From Synergistaceae bacterium (lineage in GTDB: Bacteria > Synergistota > Synergistia > Synergistales > Thermovirgaceae): a DNA stretch of 54,059 nucleotides. The stretch covers positions 1 through 54,059 of the forward strand of contig JAAYDT010000052.1 in NCBI GenBank assembly GCA_012729145.1, in the 5' to 3' direction. This document shows positions 15,869 to 24,869 of the stretch, piece by piece. Numbering within the stretch: position 1 is the first letter of the stretch; every line of letters begins with the position of its first letter. Position numbers and translations under genes: made by a program. The notes under the pieces are model-generated. The model did no database searches. It had not been told where the DNA came from and saw only the letters and a list, made by a program, of their open reading frames with translations.

Positions 15869-17803
15869 TCAATGGACCCTTGAGCCGGGGGCGATCTCCT
15901 GGTCGACGGTCAAAAGAGCCAGGCTCTTGCCGTCGGACGTCTCAGCGGCCAAAAGCATCCCGTTGCTGACCACCCCGCGAAGAGAGGCCGGTTTAAGGTT
16001 GCAGATCACTATTATCTGCCTCCCTTCGAGATCCTCGGGGGCACGGAACTCCCTGATCCCCGAGACGATGGTCCTTCTCTCGTAACCGAGGTCCAGGTCC
16101 ATCCTGTAGAGCTTGTCGGCCTTGGGCACAGCCTCGACCTTGACGACCCGGGCTACGCGGAGCTCGATCTTCTTGAAGTCATCGATGGAGACCTCATCCT
16201 CATGATCCCCCGGGTCGGGAGTGGCTCCCTTCCTGGCGTCCCTCTCTGCCTTCTTCTTCTCCCACTCCTTGAGATCTATTCTGGGGAAGAGAACTGCCTT
16301 CTTGCTGACCCTGCAGCCTTCAGGTATCTTCCCCCACTCCAGTTCATCAAGCAGGAGTTCCGTCGGATCACCGGAGAGGCCCAACTGGTCGAAGATCTTC
16401 CTGGCGGTCCCGGGCATGAAGGGCGATACCATGGCCGCTGTGAACCTGAGGGTCTCGCAGAGGGTGTTAAGGACAGGTTCAAGCCTCTCGAGGTTCCCTT
16501 CCTTTCCTAATTTCCAGGGCATGGTCTCGTCGATGTACTTGTTGGCCCTTCTGATAAGCGTCCAGATCTCCTTCAGGGCCTCGTCGAAGGCGTATGAATC
16601 CATCCTGGCCCGGTAGGAATCGAGCGTGGCCAGGGCCATAGTCCTGATCTCCCTGTCCAGGTCCTCCACGGTGCCGGAGTTGAAGGGCACGACCCCCCCG
16701 GTGAAGTTGTCTATCATCTGCAGGGTCCTGTTGAGGAGGTTGCCCTGGTCATTGGCCAGGTCAGAGTTGATGCGCCCCACCAGCGCCCTCTCAGAGAAAT
16801 CGCCGTCGGAGCCGAAGGGGATCTCCCTCATGAGGAAGTACCTGAAGGCATCTACGCCGTACAGGGCAGCCATCTCGAAGGGGTCCACCACGTTGCCCCT
16901 GGATTTGGACATCTTCTCGCCCTCCACGGTCCACCACCCGTGAGAGAAGACCGTGGCAGGAGGATTCAAACCGAGGGCCAGGAGCATGGCCGGCCAGACA
17001 ATGCAGTGGAACCTGATTATGTCCTTGGCCATGATGTGGTTCACCGTGGGCCAGTACTTCTCCACCAGCTCCCCGTTGTGGGGGTATCCGCATACGGTGA
17101 GGTAGTTGATCAGGGCGTCGAACCAGACGTATATCACGTGCCTCTCATCACCGGGTAGGGGGACCCCCCAGGAGACGGAGGTCCTTGAGATTGACTGGTC
17201 CCTCAGTCCGCTTCTTATGAAGCTAAGGACCTCGTTGTAGCGTGACTGGGGCAGGATCGCCCCGGGGTTCTTCTCGTAGTAGTCAAGCAGCGGCCTTTCG
17301 TATTTCGACATGCGGAAGAAGTAGCTCTCCTCGGTCATGTTCTGCAGGGGCCTGCCGCAGTCGGGGCAGAGCTTCTCGCCTCCTATCTGGCTCTCGGGGA
17401 AGTAGGTCTCGCAGGGGACGCAGTACCACCCCTTGTAGGATCCCTTGTAGATGTCCCCCTGCTCCATGAGCCGGCTGAAGATGTACTGTACCACCCGCTC
17501 ATGCCTCGCCTCGGTGGTCCGGATGAAGTCTGTGTTGGTTATCTCCAGTTCCTTCCAGAGGTTCTTGAAGTTGACCATCACCGAATCTACGAGCTGCTGG
17601 GCGGTCATGTCCCTCTTCTCTGCGGCCTGCTGGATCTTCTGACCGTGCTCATCGGTGCCGGTGGCGAACATGACATCGAAGCCTCGCATCCTCTTGTACC
17701 TCGCCATCACATCGGCCGCAATTGTGGTATAGGCATGGCCTATATGGGGGACATCGTTCACGTAGTAGATCGGGGTCGTTATGTAGAAAAATTTTGCCGG
17801 CAT
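15869..17803 (-). CDS. metG: Methionyl-tRNA synthetase
   Basis: A 644-residue class I synthetase that charges tRNA-Met. HIGH is at residues 20-23 (MPAKFFYITTPIYYVND start) and the KMSKS loop is EKMSKSRGNVVDP. A zinc-binding insert contains CVPCETYF and CPDCGRP. The C-terminal 110 residues form a dimerising tRNA-binding domain (FKKIELRVARVVKVEAVPKA). The start at 17803 is supported by AAGGAGGG and by lying one base after the rsmI stop; an open frame continues 50 codons upstream into rsmI but lacks MetRS similarity. Confidence 0.97.
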   Translation of the reverse strand: MPAKFFYITTPIYYVNDVPHIGHAYTTIAADVMARYKRMRGFDVMFATGTDEHGQKIQQAAEKRDMTAQQLVDSVMVNFKNLWKELEITNTDFIRTTEARHERVVQYIFSRLMEQGDIYKGSYKGWYCVPCETYFPESQIGGEKLCPDCGRPLQNMTEESYFFRMSKYERPLLDYYEKNPGAILPQSRYNEVLSFIRSGLRDQSISRTSVSWGVPLPGDERHVIYVWFDALINYLTVCGYPHNGELVEKYWPTVNHIMAKDIIRFHCIVWPAMLLALGLNPPATVFSHGWWTVEGEKMSKSRGNVVDPFEMAALYGVDAFRYFLMREIPFGSDGDFSERALVGRINSDLANDQGNLLNRTLQMIDNFTGGVVPFNSGTVEDLDREIRTMALATLDSYRARMDSYAFDEALKEIWTLIRRANKYIDETMPWKLGKEGNLERLEPVLNTLCETLRFTAAMVSPFMPGTARKIFDQLGLSGDPTELLLDELEWGKIPEGCRVSKKAVLFPRIDLKEWEKKKAERDARKGATPDPGDHEDEVSIDDFKKIELRVARVVKVEAVPKADKLYRMDLDLGYERRTIVSGIREFRAPEDLEGRQIIVICNLKPASLRGVVSNGMLLAAETSDGKSLALLTVDQEIAPGSRVH

Positions 17804-17804
17804 T

Positions 17805-18641
17805 TCAAAGGCCCTCCTTTTCGCGCCTCTTGCTGTGCAGGAACTGCTTGATCTTGTTTTTCGCAATACCATACTCTTCCGAGAGCCTCTTGACAACCTC
17901 TTTGTCGGGGAGGTCCTGCTCACACAGTCCAAGGGCCATCTCCTGCCAGCCACTGCTCTCCGGCTCAGTCCGGCGGGGCGGGGGACCCGTGACCAAAACC
18001 ATCTCCCCCTTCAGGGATGCCTCGCCCAGGAGGACCTGGAGGGAGGCCAGACTTCCGGGTATCCTCTCCTGGTGCAGCTTGGAGATCTCTCTCAGGATCA
18101 CCGCCGGCCTCTCTCCAAGGACCTGGTGGATATCCTCGAGTATTTTCACCGGGCCATGGGGTGAGAGATAGAAGACGATACTCCCTGTAAAGCTCTTCAA
18201 CTCCTCCAGCCTTCGCCTTCGATCCCCTTTCCTCCTTGAGAGGAAGCCCTCGAACAGGAAGGGCTGTGGGGGGAACCCCGACAGCAGGAGAGCGGGGACG
18301 AAGGCTGTTGCTCCCGGCAGGACATCGACCTCGAAGCCCTCCTCCAGGGAGCTTCTGATCAGCTCATACCCGGGGTCGGAGATCCCGGGCGTGCCGGCAT
18401 CGGATACGAGGGCCACTGTATCTCCCCGGGAGAGCCTCTCCGTAAGGGTCCTGGTCCGTTCCTTCTCGTTGAAGGAGTGGTAGGAGACAAGGGGGGTCCT
18501 TATCCCGTACCTGGAGAGTATCTTCATCGTTCTTCTGGTGTCCTCGCAGGCTATAAGGTCCGCTCCCCTCAGGGCCCTCAGGGCCCTGAGAGTTATGTCC
18601 TCCATGTTGCCCACCGGCGTGGGGATCACAACAAGGGGCAT
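17805..18641 (-). CDS. rsmI: 16S rRNA (cytidine1402-2'-O)-methyltransferase
   Basis: A 278-residue tetrapyrrole-methylase-fold enzyme that 2'-O-methylates C1402 in the 30S decoding centre. Motifs: IPTPVGNMEDITLRA at the N-terminus, IACEDTRRT, and the SAM-binding VALVSDAGTPGISDPG. The ATG at 18641 falls one base after the trmN6-like stop; a GTG three codons upstream (18650) would overlap that gene and is an alternative. It is tightly packed with metG downstream, suggesting translational coupling. Confidence 0.95.
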   Translation of the reverse strand: MPLVVIPTPVGNMEDITLRALRALRGADLIACEDTRRTMKILSRYGIRTPLVSYHSFNEKERTRTLTERLSRGDTVALVSDAGTPGISDPGYELIRSSLEEGFEVDVLPGATAFVPALLLSGFPPQPFLFEGFLSRRKGDRRRRLEELKSFTGSIVFYLSPHGPVKILEDIHQVLGERPAVILREISKLHQERIPGSLASLQVLLGEASLKGEMVLVTGPPPRRTEPESSGWQEMALGLCEQDLPDKEVVKRLSEEYGIAKNKIKQFLHSKRREKEGL

Positions 18642-18642
18642 C

Positions 18643-19368
18643 TCAGTCACCTATCCTGTAGGCTGCAAGGAGGTCCCCCGTATATTCACCCTTTTCGTTC
18701 TGGATGAACAGGGGGGGCTCCAGCACTGCTCCCCTGCCTGCAGACCTTGCAGCCTGAACGAGGACCACCGAAGCATCCCTTCCGGGAGCCGGGTAGACGG
18801 GCCTGATCCTCTTGGGCTCGATCCGCTCCCTGGAGAGGAGGCAGAGAAGCTCGGCCACCCTCTTGGCCCTGAAGACGATGAAGAGCTTGCCCTTGTTGGC
18901 GAGAAGATACCTGGAGGCCATGATCACGTCCTCAAGCGTGCAGTGCGTGCCGTGCCTGGCGGCCGCTTCGGACTCCAGAGGGCTGGGGCGGCTGTGGTTT
19001 ACCTCGTCGTAGGGCGGGTTCACCACCACCACTGCAAAGGATTGGGCCCCGTAGATCTCCCTCACTCTCCGGAGGTCACCCTCCCTGAATGCCACCCTTT
19101 CTGAAAGGCCGTTGTCGGTGGCGTTCCTCTCCGCCATGGCGACCAGTTCGGACTGGATCTCAAGCCCCTCGATAGCGGTGTCGGGGAACCTCCTCGCCAG
19201 AAGAAGCGACACAGCCCCGTGGGCTGAACCAAGCTCGAGGATCCTCTCCCTCCCTTTGGCCTTGACGAAAGAGGCGAGAAGAACGCTGTCCACGCTCACC
19301 CTGGGCCCATCCTCAGGCTGTTCGATCACCAGCTCTCCGTAGAGGATAGCGTCACGGGTCGTCTTCAT
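18643..19368 (-). CDS. tRNA1(Val) A37 N6-methyltransferase-like (TrmN6/YfiC family)
   Basis: A 241-residue class I SAM-dependent methyltransferase. The SAM-binding motif is ILELGSAHGAVSLLLARR and the catalytic NPPY is in VVVVNPPYDEV, typical of N6-adenine methylases acting on tRNA or rRNA. In E. coli YfiC methylates A37 of tRNA1(Val); the homologue next to rsmI in Firmicutes (YabB) has the same neighbourhood. The ATG overlaps the smc stop codon as TGATG with GGAGG a short distance upstream. The precise RNA substrate is not proven. Confidence 0.88.
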   Translation of the reverse strand: MKTTRDAILYGELVIEQPEDGPRVSVDSVLLASFVKAKGRERILELGSAHGAVSLLLARRFPDTAIEGLEIQSELVAMAERNATDNGLSERVAFREGDLRRVREIYGAQSFAVVVVNPPYDEVNHSRPSPLESEAAARHGTHCTLEDVIMASRYLLANKGKLFIVFRAKRVAELLCLLSRERIEPKRIRPVYPAPGRDASVVLVQAARSAGRGAVLEPPLFIQNEKGEYTGDLLAAYRIGD

Positions 19369-22300
19369 CACTCCCAATCCTCCACCCTTACACCCACCAC
19401 CTGTGAGAGTCCCGGCTCAGACATGGTGACGCCGTACATCAGGTCGGCCCTTTCCATGGTTGCCCTGCGGTGGGTCATGCATATCAGCTGCATTGTCCTG
19501 GAGTATTCCTTGGCCAGTTCGGAGAAACGCCTGAGGTTCACCTCGTCAAGGGATGCGTCGACCTCGTCGAGAACCGCCAGGGGCACTCCGGCAACCTCCA
19601 TGGCGGCAAAGAGAAGGGATATAGCCGACAGCGACTGCTCCCCCCCCGAAAGTTGGGCCAGGTGCTGGGGTCTTTTCCCCGGCGGTCGGGCGACCACGTC
19701 CACTCCGGCCTCCCAGAGGTTATCCTCGTCGGACAGCCTGAGGTGTGCTTCCCCTCCACCGAAGAGCCGCTGGAAAAGGTCGCAGAACTTCCTGTCTATC
19801 TCCTTAAGCGAGGTGGAGAATAGCGTACCTGCCTGCCTGTCCGTCTCCTCGATAAGCCTCCTTAGTTCGTCTATCCCCGTCGAGACGTCACGGAGCTGCT
19901 CCTCCAGGAAGCCCAGCCTCTCCGTGAGGGATGCGTCCTCCGAAAGGACCCCCAGGTCAACATCCCCTATCTCCCGCAGGCTCTTCTCGAGTTCCCTGAC
20001 GCTTCTCCTTGTCCTGTCGTAATCCCTGGCATCGATGCTCTCCTCACCGGGGTAGGGGAACCTCTCCTCCCACATGTCGATCGACTCCGCTATCTCCGCC
20101 TCTGTGGAATCAAGTCGCTGTCTCGCCTGGCGCATCCTGGAATCCAGGCTCTCCATCCTGGCCGCGGCCGAGGCTGATCTCTCCAGGATCCTCTCCCTTG
20201 AGGCCAGGGCCCTGGAATGTCCTTCCACAAGGTCCTTCATTCCCGACAGAGCCTCCTGGAGTCTCACCCATATGCCGTGATAGGTCCTTCCCTCTTCAGC
20301 GAGCTCTCTCTTGCCCGACTTCTCGGCCAGGACGAGGTCTTCAAGACCCTTGTCCAACTCCTCGAGACGGGATGAGGATCTTCGGTGCTCATCTTGCACC
20401 ATGGTGAACAACCTCCTGGCCGTCTCAAGCCTTTCGGCTGCCACCTCCGCCCTGGACCTGCTCTCCTCGAGGGACTTGACCAGATCAAGCTCCCGGGAGG
20501 TCTCAGGCTCCTCGGAAGAGCTCTCTCTCAGCCTTTCCAGCCTGGACCGGATATCAAGGTACTCCCTTCCGCAGGAGGAGAGGGCGGCCAGTATCCCCGC
20601 TCTCCTCTCATCAGCAAGGGCCCGGGCCCTTGCGGCCTCAGCCTCAGCAGCTTCCCCGGACCGCCTTCGGTCCTCCAGGGCCCTCCTCTCCTCTGACAGG
20701 ACCCTCAGCTTCTCCGAGGCATCCCTCTCTTCCTTCTCAAGCCCCGCGATCTCCTCCTCAAGGCGCGACCTTTCGTTCTTCAGGCTCTCCGCTTGCTTCT
20801 CCTTCTCCTGGAGGTTCCTCCTGATCTCAATGGCACCGGCACCTTTGGTGGTCTTTCCCCCGCTTATTGTTCCGCCGGGCTGGAACACATCCCCCTCCAG
20901 GGTTACCGCCGGCCCCCGGAACCCCTCCCTTACAAGGTCCCTGGCCACGTCAAAACTCTCCACGATCAGAAGGTCACCGAGGACATGAAGAACGCACTCC
21001 TTCCACTCGCTCTCCATGCCTACCAGGTCCGAGGCCCATCCGACAATTCCTTGCCGGCCTTCCCTTATGTTCCGCATGGGGTGCCTGGCCCTGGCGCTCT
21101 CCAGGGGGAGAAAGGTCGCCCTGCCCGCCGACCTGGCCTTGAGATGGGCAATACACCTCCCCGCCTCGTCGATGTCCTTCACGAAGAGGAGGAACTGCCT
21201 TGCCCCGAGGAAGGACTCCAGGGCGGTCACAAGCCTGTCAGGACAGGAGATGACGTCGGCCAGCGGCCTGGGGGAGGCGTCTATCCGGCCAAGCCTTACT
21301 GCGGCCATCAGGTGCTGTACCGGGGCCGGATAGACCCTTGTAAAGGCTGTCTCCCTGAGGGTCTCCATCTCACCCTCAAGGGCGGATAGCTCCCTGGAAA
21401 GTTTCTGGAGCGATGCGGCCGCCTGCTGGAAGGCGGCATAGACGTCCCTCTGCCTGTTGCCGGCCGCCTCTTCCAGGGACCTCTTCTGCAGGATCTCCTC
21501 CCTGAGCCGTCCGAGATCCTTCCTGGCCTCTTTCACGCTCTCTTCGGAACGGGATATCTCCCTGAGCACATCCAGTAAGGAAAGGCCAAACCCCTTTCCT
21601 TTTGAACGGGCTGATTCCAGGGCTGCCTCACAGGCGGCCCTTTCCTCCCCAAGGCTCCTTATCCTGTCGGACCTCTCCTCGATCCTCTTTCGATACTGCT
21701 CCCATTCCCTCCTGGCGTCGTCGAAGGACCGGGAGGCCCCCTTCTCCTCTTCTGCCGCCCTGGCCACGTCCCTTTCAAGGTCCTCCAGCCTTTTGTCTGT
21801 CCCGGCAAAACGATCCTTCTCTCCGGCAATATCCCCCAGCAGGGCTTTCCTTCTCTCCATCGATCCCACGAGGGACGTAGAGAGGGAGAAAAGTTTCCTC
21901 CGGGAATCCGTCAGGATCCGCTCGAGTCCAGTGACGGTGGAAGCCATGGAGCCCCTGCCCTCGGAGATCGAGTTGATCGCATCCTCGGCCCTGTTCAGTG
22001 CCCTTCTCCACCCCGAGTTCCAGAACTTGGAGGCTGTCGCCTGTTCACCAAGCTCCGAGAGCTCCCTCCTGATCCCGTCGATGATCTTCTCGGAGCGTGC
22101 CCGCTTGACCCAATAGAGCTGGCTCTTCTCGCGCTCGAGCTGATCGATGACCCCCTTGGCCTCCCGGGCGCGAATAACGAGATCGACGATGGCCTCTTTC
22201 CTGGTCTGAAGATCCGTCTTGAGGGTCACGATCCTCTGCATCTCCAGGGTGGCCACGTCCAGTCTCTGGATAGCCTCCTCCCTCTGTTTCCGGTAGAGGT

Positions 22301-22781
22301 CGATCCCGAAGATGGCCTCCAGGTGCATCCTCCGCTGGAGGGGGCGCTGCTGGATGACCTCCGAGACCTCACCCTGACTGATGAAGGCGAAGCGGTCCCC
22401 TTCCAGCCGCCACTTCCTCTTGATATCGTCGAGGTCGATAAGCCTGATCCTTCTTCCGTCGACAAGCATGGTGCTGCCGTCATCGTTGGTGAACCGGCGA
22501 CGGAGGGTGCTCACCCTGTTGCCCTCCCTGAGATGGACCATTACCTCAGAAGACGAGGCCGGGGGGAGGCTTATGCTCCCCTGGAAGAGGAGGTCGCCCT
22601 GCCTGACTATCCTCAGGCGGCTTGGGTTGCCGTCACCCAGGACCCAGCGAAGTGCGTCAAGGATGTTGCTCTTGCCGCTGCCGTTGGGTCCCACGACGGC
22701 GGTGAAGTTGCTGGAGAGGGCTATCTCGTGACTTCCGCCGAAGCTCTTGAAACCTTTAAGATGGATCCGTCCTATGTACAA
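19368..22781 (-). CDS. smc: Chromosome segregation protein SMC
   Basis: A 1137-residue SMC ATPase that compacts and helps segregate the chromosome with ScpA/ScpB (not in this window). Walker A is GPNGSGKSN near residue 32, with the Q-loop following; two long charged coiled coils flank a hinge at about residues 490-660 (AVRLGRIDASPRPLADVI and GDVFQPGGTISGG). The C-terminal head has the signature LSGGEQSLSAISLLFA and Walker B LAVLDEVDASLDE. The start is TTG at 22781, required to include the N-terminal strand MYIGRIHLKGFKSFG, and overlaps the end of rng by 26 bases. Many bacteria place smc next to ftsY or rnc; here it is between rng and trmN6. Confidence 0.96.
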   Translation of the reverse strand: MYIGRIHLKGFKSFGGSHEIALSSNFTAVVGPNGSGKSNILDALRWVLGDGNPSRLRIVRQGDLLFQGSISLPPASSSEVMVHLREGNRVSTLRRRFTNDDGSTMLVDGRRIRLIDLDDIKRKWRLEGDRFAFISQGEVSEVIQQRPLQRRMHLEAIFGIDLYRKQREEAIQRLDVATLEMQRIVTLKTDLQTRKEAIVDLVIRAREAKGVIDQLEREKSQLYWVKRARSEKIIDGIRRELSELGEQATASKFWNSGWRRALNRAEDAINSISEGRGSMASTVTGLERILTDSRRKLFSLSTSLVGSMERRKALLGDIAGEKDRFAGTDKRLEDLERDVARAAEEEKGASRSFDDARREWEQYRKRIEERSDRIRSLGEERAACEAALESARSKGKGFGLSLLDVLREISRSEESVKEARKDLGRLREEILQKRSLEEAAGNRQRDVYAAFQQAAASLQKLSRELSALEGEMETLRETAFTRVYPAPVQHLMAAVRLGRIDASPRPLADVISCPDRLVTALESFLGARQFLLFVKDIDEAGRCIAHLKARSAGRATFLPLESARARHPMRNIREGRQGIVGWASDLVGMESEWKECVLHVLGDLLIVESFDVARDLVREGFRGPAVTLEGDVFQPGGTISGGKTTKGAGAIEIRRNLQEKEKQAESLKNERSRLEEEIAGLEKEERDASEKLRVLSEERRALEDRRRSGEAAEAEAARARALADERRAGILAALSSCGREYLDIRSRLERLRESSSEEPETSRELDLVKSLEESRSRAEVAAERLETARRLFTMVQDEHRRSSSRLEELDKGLEDLVLAEKSGKRELAEEGRTYHGIWVRLQEALSGMKDLVEGHSRALASRERILERSASAAARMESLDSRMRQARQRLDSTEAEIAESIDMWEERFPYPGEESIDARDYDRTRRSVRELEKSLREIGDVDLGVLSEDASLTERLGFLEEQLRDVSTGIDELRRLIEETDRQAGTLFSTSLKEIDRKFCDLFQRLFGGGEAHLRLSDEDNLWEAGVDVVARPPGKRPQHLAQLSGGEQSLSAISLLFAAMEVAGVPLAVLDEVDASLDEVNLRRFSELAKEYSRTMQLICMTHRRATMERADLMYGVTMSEPGLSQVVGVRVEDWE

Positions 22782-24252
22782 CGCTTCCTGCCACCCTCTT
22801 CTCCAGAAGGTCTATCCTGTGCTCGACCTGCTTCAGAGAACCCTGGGTTTCGAGCCTGTATTTATCCCAGGAGCTGTCAGGGACCTGCCTGAGGAACAGC
22901 CTGGTCCCGAACTCCTCCTCCCAGAGTGGGAGGAAGCTATCCGCCACGAAGGAGGCCACCGTCGGATGGAGTTCGATAAGGAGAGCTTCGGGGCGCCCTG
23001 AAAGGACCACCTTTCTTATGAACCTCTTCAGGGACATGGCAATGCTCTCCTCCCTCGGGACCACGCCCGTGCCTCCGCAGAAGGGACATCCCCTGGTGAA
23101 GGAGGCCCTGATGTCGGAGCGAGCTCTCTTCCTTGTGAGCTCCACCAGCCCCAGGGGTGTCACGCCGAAGACCCTCGCCCTTGAGCGGTCGTTCCTGAAC
23201 AGTTCCCTGAGGGTGTCGAGGAGCTCTCTCTGGTCCTCCTCGTCCTCCATATCGATAAAATCCACGACCACTATCCCACCCAGCGCCCTCAGCCTCAGCT
23301 GCCTGGCCACTTCCCGGGCCGACTCCAGGTTGGTCCTCAGAATGGTGCTCCTCGGATCTCCATCGCCCGTGAATTTGCCGGTATTAACGTCGATCACGGT
23401 AAGGGCCTCGGTCTGGTCAATGACGAGGTAGGCCCCGGACCCCAGCCATACCTTTCTTTCCAGGGCCGACTCCAGGTCCTTTTCTATACCGTAGAACTCG
23501 AGGATGGGTATGTTGCCCCTGTGAAGGTTTACCTCGGGGGTGGAACCGTTGGATGGGAATCGTTCGAGGAAGGCCAGGACGTTCCGGTACTCCTCCTCGC
23601 TATCGACGATTATCTCGTCCACGGCACCAAAGGGCTCATCCCTGAGGATCCTCCCCACCAGTCCCAGGTCCTGGTAGAGAAGGCAGGGGGCATCCTGCTC
23701 CCGGGCCATGCGGGAGATGCCGTCCCAGATATGGAGGAGGTTCTCCAGGTCCTCTTCAAGGATATCCTGGTCAACGCCCTCAGCCGCGGTCCTGACTATG
23801 ATCCCGAACCCATCGGGCCTTATTGCCCGGGCGTACCCCCGCAACCGCTCTCTCTGTTCCTCCGATACGCGCCTCGAGACCCCCGTTTCGTGACCTCCCG
23901 GGACAAGGACCAGGAATCTTCCGGGCAGGGATATCCTGGTTGTGACCCTGGCCCCCTTGCCTTTCCTGGCGGTCTTGGTCACCTGGACAAGCAAGTCCAG
24001 GTTCTGCCTGACCTCCGTTCCCCTGGCGTCCTCAAGGTACAGGAAGGCGTTGCGCCCCTCCCCGAGGTTCAGGAAGGCAGCATTCATACCGGGGATTACG
24101 CTGTCGACCCTGGCCTTGTAGATCTCTCCGCTCCGCTGGCGGTCCCACATACGTTCCACGAATATCTCGTTGAGGCGGCCTCCCTCTACGATGGCGACCC
24201 TCGTCTCCTCGGGGTCTATGACATTTGCGAAGATCTTCCTGTCGCAGATCAC
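22756..24252 (-). CDS. rng: Ribonuclease G (RNase E/G family)
   Basis: A 498-residue endoribonuclease for 5'-monophosphate RNA, acting in rRNA maturation and mRNA decay. The N-terminal ETRVAIVEGGRLNEIFVER, the S1-like segment RVDSVIPGMNAAFLNLG, and the catalytic aspartates in VIDVNTGKFTG and VVVDFIDM are present, as is the CPFCGGTG element that corresponds to the zinc-link. The length matches RNase G, without the long RNase E scaffold tail. A GTG start at 24252 is chosen because GGAGGAGGT lies seven bases upstream and GTGA overlaps the DUF2344 stop. Confidence 0.94.
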   Translation of the reverse strand: MICDRKIFANVIDPEETRVAIVEGGRLNEIFVERMWDRQRSGEIYKARVDSVIPGMNAAFLNLGEGRNAFLYLEDARGTEVRQNLDLLVQVTKTARKGKGARVTTRISLPGRFLVLVPGGHETGVSRRVSEEQRERLRGYARAIRPDGFGIIVRTAAEGVDQDILEEDLENLLHIWDGISRMAREQDAPCLLYQDLGLVGRILRDEPFGAVDEIIVDSEEEYRNVLAFLERFPSNGSTPEVNLHRGNIPILEFYGIEKDLESALERKVWLGSGAYLVIDQTEALTVIDVNTGKFTGDGDPRSTILRTNLESAREVARQLRLRALGGIVVVDFIDMEDEEDQRELLDTLRELFRNDRSRARVFGVTPLGLVELTRKRARSDIRASFTRGCPFCGGTGVVPREESIAMSLKRFIRKVVLSGRPEALLIELHPTVASFVADSFLPLWEEEFGTRLFLRQVPDSSWDKYRLETQGSLKQVEHRIDLLEKRVAGSVVHRTDPS

Positions 24253-24869
24253 CCCCGACCACCTCCTCCGCAGGGCAAAGGGCTTACACTCTTCCCTGAC
24301 CATCTGCCCACGGCAAGCCTTGTTACCAGCAGTTCGCTCCAGGAGCCGACCACGCCCTCTTTAACAAGGCTTTTGACGATCGTGCCACCCCCGGTCTGAC
24401 CGGGAGAGGAGACCGCCACGTCGATCCAGTTCCCGGAGGCCGAAATGTCCAGAGTATGGCCGACAGGCACCCACCCCCCGGAGATCATTTTCCGGATGAT
24501 TTCAAAGGCCTGACCCTCCCTGAAAATGATCCTGTAGAGGGCTGCCGTGCACTCTTCGCTCAGCCGCTGCCTTCCGTCGACGACACCATACCTCAGGACG
24601 GTCACGCCCCGGGGCAGAAAGCTGTTGACAGATCCCCCGAACTGCTCCTCCCAGTTCCCGATCCAAACCTCCAGAGGCTCCCCCAGGGCAGGGACGCCCA
24701 CCGGAAGGGCCGGTCCGAGGCTTATCCTGGGGTGAGGGCTCATCCCCTCGGTCATCTCTATCCTGGCCCCTGCCCTCCTGAGGGCCCGGCAGAACAGGGC
24801 GGGCATCTCCACGTGAGGTACGAAGCAGACCCTCCCTCTCTTGGAGAAGATCATCCTAACCCTGGCCAT
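24249..24869 (-). CDS. DUF2344 / TIGR03936 radical SAM-linked protein
   Basis: A 206-residue protein with the family's N-terminus ARVRMIFSKRGRVCFVPHVE and MSPHPRISLGPALPVGV. Its function is unknown; in other genomes it is fused to or directly follows the TIGR03960 radical SAM protein, as here, so the two probably work together. The ATG at 24869 has GGAGGAGAAAA directly before it and overlaps the upstream gene by 14 bases. Its stop overlaps the rng GTG start, suggesting coupled translation and perhaps a link to RNA processing or modification. Confidence 0.87.
   Translation of the reverse strand: MARVRMIFSKRGRVCFVPHVEMPALFCRALRRAGARIEMTEGMSPHPRISLGPALPVGVPALGEPLEVWIGNWEEQFGGSVNSFLPRGVTVLRYGVVDGRQRLSEECTAALYRIIFREGQAFEIIRKMISGGWVPVGHTLDISASGNWIDVAVSSPGQTGGGTIVKSLVKEGVVGSWSELLVTRLAVGRWSGKSVSPLPCGGGGRG

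Noticed and set aside
17804-17953. 50-codon upstream extension of metG
   Set aside because: Lies inside rsmI, lacks synthetase similarity, and a strong ribosome binding site precedes the conserved MPAKFFYITT start.
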